A stretch of 64,000 nucleotides of DNA from NCBI GenBank assembly GCA_019096065.1, contig JAGUCH010000001.1:17298001-17362000 (forward strand). Direction: 5' to 3'. The stretch's first letter is position 1, and every line of letters begins with the position of its first letter. The DNA is from Paracyclopina nana. Lineage: Eukaryota; Arthropoda; Copepoda; Cyclopoida; Cyclopettidae. Shown here in pieces: positions 56,141 through 64,000 of this stretch. Made by a program: the position numbers and the translations under genes. The notes below the pieces were generated by a model that saw only the letters and a list, made by a program, of their open reading frames with translations, was not told the origin of the DNA and did no database searches.

Positions 56141-56938
56141 TAGCTATTTTTAACAGCCAAAGTCACAGAATCTGAGTTCTTTTTATAGCTTTCTTTTTTT
56201 TTGGTGAGAATCTCGCTGTGTTGTGCATAAAAAACCATGCTGTAAATAAATTATGACAAATCACTATGCTAAGAAAAGCCCATATGGCATAGCTATGATA
56301 TTTTTGCTCTAATTTTGTACTTTCTGAGAAAGTGCACTTGAAAAATGATTGCAAACACTGCATAAAAATATGTGTGGAGCAAAAAAAGGTAATTGCCAAG
56401 CAGATGTTGAAAGCTTGTGAAAATTGCTACTACATAATTTCCACACAAATACCGTGCGCGCTCTAATTAAAAACATCTTAAAATTTTCATTATTCACAAA
56501 ACGTTGACCAAAAACCTATGAAATTTCCAATGAAATATGTAATTCTTTTAAAAGGCCATATTTGAAAGAAAAACTATTAGTGAAATTGATTGAAAATCAC
56601 ATTAGGTCAACTTAAAAGCTTTTTATCTAAAACTTTTATAACAATTAAGGAAAATATCAATTTGAAAAAGGCTCAATGACTGCGAATAATTGCATTGTGG
56701 TCGAAGACAATTAAAGATTTTTGAACACGTGTTTCAAATTAATTTCGCAGTTAAATCACAGCAAGGTGATGATGCTCAGAAAACCGCACCCGTGCAAGCG
56801 CGCTTTTCGCCCATTTTCCCCCGCAGTGACGCGGAAAGGTGCGAAATATCCTTATCAAAACCTTGTGTAGCCAAGATATCAAAACTCCTTAAACGTGGTC
56901 AGTATTAAATTGTTAATTACGCGGAGTGGACGGTAAAA
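56141..56938. other. Intergenic region
   Basis: AT-rich sequence after the tetraspanin stop. No coding frame is recognised and no clear AATAAA was located close to the stop. The final 150 bp (56790-56938), with GC-richer sequence, probably include the promoter of the next gene. Confidence 0.45.
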
Positions 56939-57607
56939 ATGCACTGCAAGTTGTTTCTACTGTCATTTTTGGCGCTTTTCGCGCTAGCCAAAAGTGTTGA
57001 CATTTTCACCCACGTGTCTGGCAAGCATGTCGCCATTGCCAAATGCAGACTAACCTGTCCGAGCGAGGCAGCTGATTGCTGGAACGCGTGCACCGCCCAA
57101 AAGCAGAAAAATGCCGAGAAAAGCGGCGAAGCAATCCCGATGAAAAAACCGAGGCTGTCCATCAGAGGCTGCAGCCTCGTTTGGCACCTGTCAAGCCAAT
57201 TCCCGGATTTGGGCGAAAAAGTCATTTTCCAAGTTTATGCCCAAGACGCGAAGGGAGCCTGGCATGACGAAGGCCAAACCGGCCAGACTTGGATCAACTT
57301 GACGCCAGCGGCCTTGGCTCGCACAAAGGCCATCAAATTGATGGCAGTGACTGGCGGTAGCAGCCTCGAAACGGCCTTCATTCCCATGCTGGACCACGTG
57401 GCGGATGAATGCACCAATGAGCGAAATGCCCGAGCCCAAAATAACTTGGAGGAAAGTCGTGAGCAACAAGTTGAAAGGCCTTGGAATAAGTGGCCTTTTT
57501 TGCTGCTTGGTGCCACACTGGCCGTCGTGGTGGGATCCGCCATTTTGGCTGCATTCATCATCCTCATGAAACGATGCAGGCTAACCTCTACGGATCATCC
57601 AGTGTGA
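56939..57607 (+). CDS. Single-exon type I membrane protein, possibly anosmin/FN3-like
   Basis: 222 residues. A clear signal peptide (about 1-19, FLLSFLALFALA core) is followed by a small Cys-rich segment with spaced Cys (CRLTCPSEAADCWNAC), a roughly 90-residue beta-sandwich-like region with Trp/Leu spacing like a fibronectin type III domain (SLVWHLSS ... VIFQVYAQD), an acidic/Gln linker, a membrane helix at about 184-210 (FLLLGATLAVVVGSAILAAF) and a short basic tail. The Cys-rich plus FN3 order recalls anosmin-type extracellular proteins, but the match is by feel and the protein is short. AATAAA at 57616-57621 supports this as a complete gene. No introns within the ORF. Confidence 0.7.
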   Translation: MHCKLFLLSFLALFALAKSVDIFTHVSGKHVAIAKCRLTCPSEAADCWNACTAQKQKNAEKSGEAIPMKKPRLSIRGCSLVWHLSSQFPDLGEKVIFQVYAQDAKGAWHDEGQTGQTWINLTPAALARTKAIKLMAVTGGSSLETAFIPMLDHVADECTNERNARAQNNLEESREQQVERPWNKWPFLLLGATLAVVVGSAILAAFIILMKRCRLTSTDHPV

Positions 57608-57615
57608 TATTCAGA

Positions 57616-57621
57616 AATAAA
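57616..57621 (+). terminator. Polyadenylation signal
   Basis: AATAAA 9 nt after the stop codon of the type I membrane protein gene. Confidence 0.6.
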
Positions 57622-58803
57622 ATTAATTTTGGGCCTTTTATATAGAGAGAGAGCCTTCTCGAAGCCTTTATGTACTATAATATATAGTGCGCGAGCTTGC
57701 TACGTCAAACAGAGAAGAATGAATGGAAAGCCTTCTATTTCTGCTAAGAGTACTATACATAAATTAAATTTGACATAGGAAGTGAGTCAGTTTTTCTTCT
57801 GAACCTGGGAAATTAATTCATTTTTGAGCCTTATACCCACTTATCCCATGGGATACTCATTTCGTGTGTATATATACAAAAATACACATTTTAAGTGAAG
57901 CTTATACTATGGAGAGCTGAGCTGCTTCTTAGCATGGAAAGCCACTATAAAAATAGATGTATACCACTCGCGTAATGATATTTATGGCATTATTTAATGA
58001 AGAGCAGCCTCGAAAAATACAATAATATCCTAATCCGGATTACTTCATCAACGCAACATAATTAAATGCATATGGCTCTCTTTTTTTTATAAAAAAAACC
58101 GAATCAATTTAGTCTTTAGACAGCAAGGGAGCAGCAGGGATTTTCTGTTTTATGTACTATATGTACTGTTTGTGTGCCTATATAATAACGAGTCTGCAGC
58201 AACACCTCGCGATGAAGAAGATCGAAGAAGAGGAGAGAAACTTACGTAGTACTCGCGCGCGCGCGCGTAGAACTCAGAGAGAGCGAGGGCGCGCGGCCTC
58301 GGAGGCCGGTGGTGCCTTTCCTTTGAGTGGGCCTCGATCCTTGTACCATATGGTGTTGTCGTACTCGTCGTCGACCAGTCACAAGCATTGTCATCAGCAC
58401 TGTTGCTCAAGCTGCTCCACTCCAGCATTGGCATCACCGCATCCACATCCGAGGACATTACGTAATCCTGGTCAAGTTGGGCTAAACGTACGGAGCACGT
58501 GCGCATTTGACCTGTCAGTGTCAGAAAATAATATATACATTTACATAGCTGTACTATACATAACGCCACTTGTTGTCAGTCACCGTGACCAAGTCATCTT
58601 TTAGTGCATCAGCAGCTAACCTGACTGATTTTCAGGCCAAGCCAAGAGATCGGGCCTTCTGGTTCTTATCTCGCAAATGACCACCAGCTGTTGATATGTG
58701 TTTAGAAAGCCACATGTTGAAGAACAGCACTTAGGCAGAAAGGAGTGAAAGCCGGAGTGACGATCCCAATGCTGGCCGGCTGAGGCCTTGAGAACATGCT
58801 CAG
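57622..58803. other. Intergenic region with a (GC)n tract
   Basis: AT-rich, with a CGCGCGCGCGCG run at about 58254-58266. Open frames overlap on both strands near 58150-58600, but none is protein-like. It probably contains the promoter of the gene starting at 58804. Confidence 0.4.
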
Positions 58804-60959
58804 ATGTCGGGTCAAACTAAGCAGCAACTAGCTTGGAACGTGAGCAGCAATCAGTTCAGCAGCAGGATTTGGCCAAGGTCTGGAGCGCCCCAAAGGGGAA
58901 GAGTCTCTTCTGGATTCCGGTCTGGATACAATGGAAGAGCAACGAGCGTTGTGGTGAGGAAATTCAACGCTTCCAATCCTCCGCCAACGCACTCGCTTGG
59001 AAGATCCGGAACGCCGATCCGGCTGCACGATCGCGGAAATTTCAATGGCAAAATTAACAAGCCCAAGCTAGAGATCTTCTCCAAGCCATTTGACAACCCT
59101 GCAGCGGTCAAGGATAGCTGCGTGGAGCTCATTGAGCAGCACCAGCACATTTGCCAGCTCCACAGTGACATTTTGGATCGGTGCTTCGACAAGTCCGGAG
59201 TCTACGTGTGCAAATCCTACGGACCCCGATGCTTCATCATCCAAAAGGTAACCCCACACTTTAAATGTCACCTTTAATTTCCCAAGGGAACGAAATAGGC
59301 TTTGTGCTCTTCAATTAGGAAGCTCTTAAGAGCAAATGCAAAAAATCCCCATTTTCTCCTTTTGAAATTAGGCTCATTTATGATTTTGAAGACTGAAAAA
59401 GTGAATAATATTGTTAATTGCGTGCGTTTTTTGGGTGAAAGAACCATTTTACTACTCGGTTTCATGCTTTACATTTACTTTTTTCAGAGACAATTATGGT
59501 TTTTGCATTCATTATTTTTTTAAGCTGCTTTATCACTTTCTGCACGTGACATTAAGAATATTGATAGCTAAGGGGTATTAAAAGCAATATTTCATGGCAA
59601 CCCAACCGTAGATTGGAAAGCTTGTAAAAATCTGCAAGACTACTTAAGCCCAGTTTCAACAACGAAATTAGTTAAGTATAAATAGGATTAACCAGAACAG
59701 TTTAGCTAGCAATGGCCATACTTTACTTATAAGCATAAGTAAGGTTTCTATACTATACTAACTTTCACTGTTAGAACCGGGCTTACAGTCCTATTCTTAG
59801 AATTCCAAATGCTTTCAAAAAGTTAAGCTTTATGGCATAAACTAAATGTTGCAGCTGTCAATTTTCATTTAGCAGAATGAGGAAAAATATCCTATTATTT
59901 GAAATCATTACTCCCTCCAAAATGCAAAATAGAAAGCAGCATAACAACAACTTTCCGAAATAAATTTGCTACCTTTCCTGTTTGAAAAGCAAGAATTGCA
60001 GGTGTTTTCTAGCACCAATCCCGTTCAGCAAACTTGATTCAATTAAAAAAGTTATCATTCATATGAAATAGGTTGATCCAAGAGTTGCATCGACTGGAAA
60101 CCTCAAGTTGATTGAATCGTCGGGCATTCAAACTTTGGCAGGGAAGCCATTGAAGAATCACGCGACGATCACTGTTGAAGAGGACCTGGTGACATGGCAG
60201 TCCTCCCATGACAAGTGCACTTTTTTCCGAGGCCAAGCATCCACTGAAGCAAGCATAGCTTGCACCAAGTGCTCATCTGCTTTTGACCAGGACACAAGTG
60301 AACCTGTCAAGACCATCAAATTGCCACCCATATCAATACCCCAAATATCAGAGGGCCCTTCCAAGCCTTCCACGCCCACAGTTACTTGTACCCAGAGTCT
60401 CAATGGAACTCCATATCAGGTACAATAATTTATTACAAAAATTCTAACAAAATTGAATTGCTTTGATAATAATATTATCTTTAAAATTCATACAATTTTT
60501 TAAAAAACCAAGCATTTCTTAGAATTAACATTTGACATTTAAAGCGCACATCACACATTTTAAAAATATTTAAATTAAATTTTTTTTCAAAATCATAATT
60601 CAAAAATAATTTTTAAAAAATTCCAATTTTTTGCAAAGGTGAAAAAGCGCCCATTGATCAATACCAAGCCGAGCATCCCAACATCCCAGAGCCTGAGCAA
60701 GTCTTCAAGCGTGACCTCAACAACGCCTTGCCACTCCTTGATCACGACCTCAAGGCTGACGCAAATAAGCCCCAAGAGGCTGACTGGCAATGGCCTTTAT
60801 CGCACCATATCTTCGCCCTCTCTCAGCAGCAAGGTCGACTTGAAGGCCAAAATCACGCGCTCCACCTCCAAATTGGAGCTGAAATCAGGCAAGTTCATTT
60901 TTGTTGCTGTTATTATTGTTGGGAGTTGGGAGGCGGCAAAAATTCGAATTTCGAATTAA
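58804..60959 (+). CDS. Unrecognised intracellular protein, three visible exons
   Basis: Exons 58804-59247, 60072-60419 and from 60639, all joining in phase 0 (AAAAG before GTAACC; AATAG before GTTGAT; CAG before GTACAA; GCAAAG before GTGAAA). The N-terminal 85 residues are Gly/Arg/Ser/Asn-rich and disordered. A compact region follows with conserved-looking Cys/His residues (CVELIEQHQHICQLH ... DRCF ... CKSYGPRC), continuing in exon 2 with CTKCSSAF. Exon 3 is Ser/Thr/Lys-rich. The frame could end at TGA-free sequence to 60959, which would add a hydrophobic tail, or splice at 60890 through a GC donor (CAG/GCAAGT) to an exon I could not find. No family recognised and no poly(A) signal seen. Confidence 0.6.
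59647..59783. mobile_element. MITE-like element with terminal inverted repeats (copy 2)
   Basis: Starts AGCCCAGTTTCAACAACG and ends with the inverted counterpart TGTTAGAACCGGGCT; the pairing extends about 30 bp with mismatches. It is flanked on both sides by TA (59645-59646, 59784-59785), suggesting a TA target duplication as in Tc1/mariner-like elements. Same family as 2131-2284. Lies in the first visible intron of the unrecognised gene. Confidence 0.65.
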
Positions 60960-61687
60960 GATGGGGCGTTCATTGATGACGAAATTGCGCGTCCCGACTC
61001 GGCCTTCGTAGATTGTAATTTTTGTAGCCTCCCGCCGAGAAATTGGGAATCCGTCACATGAATGTAGCCAAGGGGTGAGTGTGCTGTCCGTCGACGTAGG
61101 CAAGTGCGGCGAGGGTTGAGGGATGCACGTGATACAGAGCGATATCGGCCGCGACCAGGTCGTGAATCTAGCTGCTGTTCCTCTGGTGCCGTCGCGCCCC
61201 TTACTTACTTCTGCCCGAACGGCCGCTTTTGCAGCCGGCCAGCGCAGCTTCGGTGATTCGACTTATTTTTCGTCAAACCGAACCACGTTAAAATCGGGCG
61301 CACAAAACTCGCGAAATGGCACGGGGCATAAACAAATTGGCCGCAATGAGCGCAAATCAACACGCAATTGGCCTTTGTGATCATTGCGCCGCGTGAAAAG
61401 TCGATTTTTGAGCAACCACAGTGAAATTCGCCGCTTGTCGGCCTGTGGAATGAAAAGTCGGGCTCTCGCGCCGATCCCACATTCAGGCCATTTGCCCACG
61501 AGTCTGGTGCGCTGCAGCGGCCATCTTGTGCTCACTACTCACGAAATAACACATCGACTCTCTCGAAGCCCGAATTCGGCCAGTGTGACCGACGAAGGGG
61601 CCTCTTTTGGGCACGCAGGTTGTGCGACCCTCCCACCCACGTGCTCGATCCCCCGCGCCGCGCTGCTACGTGCGAACTCCATGATGA
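60960..61687. other. CpG-rich region upstream of the LARP4-like gene
   Basis: GC- and CpG-rich (TCGGCCGCGACC, GCGCCCC, CGCCGCG) compared with the flanks, with no convincing ORF. Probably the promoter and 5'UTR of the next gene. Confidence 0.5.
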
Positions 61688-61808
61688 TGGAGTGAAACAG
61701 GAAAATTAAAAATAAGAGCCCCTTCCTCCACCGCCCCGCGAGTTTGGGAAACGAAGCTTTTTCCCCCGAAGACAATCTCGGCAGTTGCACGACGAAAAAC
61801 CAGACCAG
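61688..61808 (+). other. Probable first exon (5'UTR) of the LARP4-like gene
   Basis: Ends ACCAG before GTATGA at 61808/61809. The next exon starts after CAACGCCTAG at 61927. The frame continuous with the protein has no ATG here, so this exon is probably untranslated. Its 5' limit is unknown. Confidence 0.45.
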
Positions 61809-61926
61809 GTATGATAAAGGCCAGCAGCTAGCGAAGGTGCACGTGTTCTTCTATGAAGGAATTCTTGGACACTTGCCACGGAAGACTTGCTGTAGCTTTT
61901 CTTAACCTTTTCTCATCAACGCCTAG

Positions 61927-64000
61927 GTTGCCCCAAGACTTTGGCCGTGAATGGTTCCAGCTTGCTGCCATCATCGCCGACCAATGCCGACGACCACCCC
62001 GGAGCCTCAGGGAATCTAGACGACATTTCGACTCAGAATCATCCAGCAGCAGTGAAAAGCAGGAAAATGCAGTCCGCTCAGCCTCCTCCTCCAGCCTCGC
62101 AGCAGATCGAGTACATGCCCATCCACCAAGGGGACTACGGCATGGACCTCTCCAGCCAGATGGCCATGATGCAGGCCCAGCAGCAGCAGCAAAGTGTGGC
62201 CAACGCGCCGCCGCCGCCGCCACATGGCGGCCACATTCCCTACATCCCCTCGCCGCAGTTCGCCATGCCCAACGCGCACTACACGGTCGTGGCCTCGTCC
62301 GCCGGCGGCCAGTTCGTGACGACCTCGAACTACGTGAGCTCCGCCGCCGCCGCCGGGCTCCACCCCGGCGGCCACATCCAGTACGGAGGCCAGACGCCGT
62401 ACGTGCACCAGCCTGCGGGCGTCGTCTCGCAGCAGCCGCCAGGGGGCATGTCCTTCGAGGGCATGATGATCGCGCCCATGATGCAAATGCAGGTGAGCCC
62501 TGCGGTGACCAACAACTCCGCCTACGACTCCCCGCCACGCCTCTCGGCCGCCGCCGACGGCTCCGCCGTCGTCGTCGCCATGAACGGGGGTATGTCCATG
62601 GAGGACCTGAAGGCCAAGCTCCAGAAGCAGCTGGAGTACTACTTCAGCCGCGAGAACCTGCAGCACGACTCCTACTTGATTTCGCAGATGGACTCTGACC
62701 AATTCGTGCCTATCGCCACCATTGCAACATTCAACCAGATCAAAAAACTCACTAATGATGTTCAGCTAATCACTCAAGTGCTACGTGGTAAGATCCTCTT
62801 GATTTTTCGTCTTGATTTCCGATCATCTTGATCTTGTGAGCTCTTAAAGTCTGTGTGGCAATTCTAATAGTAAGAGATTAGTTAAAAGACTTTTTGGCTT
62901 TCACACTTTCAATGCTGTTTTTTTGCAGAGTCTCCTAACGTTCAAGTTGATGCCGAAGGAATGAAAGTTCGGCCCAATCATTCTCGATGCACTGTGATAT
63001 TACGAGAGATTTCCGACGACACCAAGGTCGAAGAAGTCGAGGTATGATGACGACCCTCTACTATTTATTTTTTTGAATTTCCACTAATTCTCCACTTGCA
63101 TAACAGGCATTGTTCAAGAATCCCAAGTTCACGGGCACCTTGGTCAGCACGGACTTTGCGACCAACCAAACTTGGTACGTCACCTTTGCCACCGAAGACG
63201 ACGCCCTCACAGCCTACAACTTCCTTCGTGATGAAGTGAAGGTGTTCAAGGTACTGCTCTTCATTTATCAGCAAGGGCCTTTCCATGTGCTCACTATTTG
63301 ACCATTTCTTCCATTAACATCCTTTTTTATGTCTCTATCAAAACCGGGGTGTTATTTTTTGTGCCTGTCAAAAACGGATTTCCCCTTCAAAAACCGTTTC
63401 TTGTCCCATCGAAAAAACGGTTTTTTGTCCCATAATAGAGTTTTAGGTTTTTGTCCCCTAACAGTTAAAACCGTTTGTGACGCTATTTTATTTCATACGC
63501 ACTTTAAGAAAATGTTAGTCAGAATTTTATTATAAGTTTTCTGATTGTAGGGCAAGCCCATAATGGCGAGAATCAAGCCGAAGCCCATGATGCACAGGCC
63601 GTCGGTGGTGACGCCCTCCTCGCTGGTCCAAGAGGCGACAACCTCAATGCCCAACTCGAGTCCGCCTTCGACCTCGGCGGCCACGTCGAGCTCATCGAAA
63701 AACGGCTACGTCGTGGGGGGATCGCCGAGGGGCGTGACGGCCGCAAACACCACCCAGCCTCAGCCCTACTTTGTTGTCATGCCTCAGCAGCAGCAGCAGC
63801 CAGCCTCGGTGAATCACCAGGCAGTGCAGCAACAGCCTCAGGCACAACCGCCTCAAGCCGTTAACGCGCAGCCCAACTCCGTGGTGCAGCAAGTGGCCAA
63901 CAGCCTCAACCAGGGCAGTTACTACAACGCGGTGACAGCAGCCACACAGGCCAACCCGCAGCAATACCAAAACGCCGGTCCACAGGCGATTTTCTACGTG
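61927..64000 (+). CDS. Larp4B: La-related protein 4 (LARP4/4B-like), 5' part
   Basis: Cytoplasmic RNA-binding protein that stabilises mRNAs through poly(A) and poly(A)-binding protein. Exons 61927-62787, 62929-63042, 63107-63250 and from 63551 past the window edge, with GT-AG junctions. The first in-frame ATG is 62067; the frame is open further upstream without one. A Gln/Pro/Met-rich N-terminus (about 150 residues) is followed by the La motif ([20 protein letters not shown], then [13 protein letters not shown]) and an RRM-like domain split over exons 2-3 ([18 protein letters not shown], then GKPIMARIK). After that comes a long Ser/Pro/Gln-rich region. The C-terminus is missing because of the window end. 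A PAM2-type motif was not identified with confidence. Confidence 0.9.

Noticed and set aside
58250..58270. CRISPR-like or regulatory meaning for the CG run
   Set aside because: It is a simple (CG)n dinucleotide tract in a eukaryotic genome.
61853..62698. A 281-codon frame overlapping the LARP4 first coding exon
   Set aside because: Low-complexity Arg/Pro/Ala shadow in another frame; the La motif is in the frame annotated.

Overview
This window is animal nuclear DNA. It has AT-rich intergenic and intronic sequence, small exons with GT-AG introns and AATAAA polyadenylation signals, and conserved bilaterian genes. The recognisable host genes are, in order: the first coding exon of a CLCA-like chloride-channel regulator (minus); a complete 10-exon ABCC/MRP1-type transporter (minus, 13953-19315); a Rho-associated kinase (ROCK, plus, 20568-27372) divergent from it; a 7-exon tetraspanin (plus, 29264-56140); a single-exon type I membrane protein (56939-57607); an unrecognised gene (58804 to about 60959); and the 5' part of a LARP4-type La-related protein that runs off the right edge. 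I favour an arthropod or other ecdysozoan-like invertebrate, perhaps a crustacean, but the sequence alone does not settle this.

The striking region is 32167-55232. It is a 23.07-kb LTR element inserted in the third intron of the tetraspanin gene. Its two 918-bp LTRs look identical, begin TG and end CA, and are flanked by a 4-bp TCAT duplication, so the insertion is young. A primer-binding site matching the 3' end of a tRNA-Thr-like molecule starts 3 nt after the 5' LTR. The sense strand carries gag (854 aa), a separate protease ORF with two membrane segments joined to gag by TAATG, a 1.48k-residue pol (RT-RNaseH-integrase, Ty3/gypsy-like) in the +1 frame, a 668-aa disordered ORF, one or two small ORFs, a 432-458-aa ORF of unknown type, and a 628-aa envelope-like glycoprotein.

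The most unusual part is the 5-kb block at 45.5-50.6 kb. It carries a series of genes on the opposite strand with their own introns and poly(A) signals. Two are well supported: a 304-aa single-pass membrane protein in three exons whose membrane segment crosses a splice junction, and a roughly 130-aa single-pass protein with two alternative splice acceptors 18 nt apart. Two more are tentative. Antisense introns are invisible to splicing of the sense genomic RNA, so they can survive retrotransposition. The sense downstream ORFs each have a splice-acceptor-like sequence 6-16 nt before their ATG, and a GTGAGT donor lies in the 5' leader, suggesting retrovirus-like spliced subgenomic mRNAs. Taken together this looks like a giant, env-bearing, ambisense-coding retroelement or endogenous retrovirus. 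I do not recognise it as a described type.

The remaining sequence (1-13950, parts of 27.7-31.7 kb, 57.6-58.8 kb) is intergenic or intronic. It holds small repeats: two copies of a TIR-bearing MITE family, another inverted-repeat element in a ROCK intron, a tandem tRNA-derived SINE-like unit, a short dispersed repeat with four copies, and a degenerate tandem repeat near 9.1-9.4 kb.
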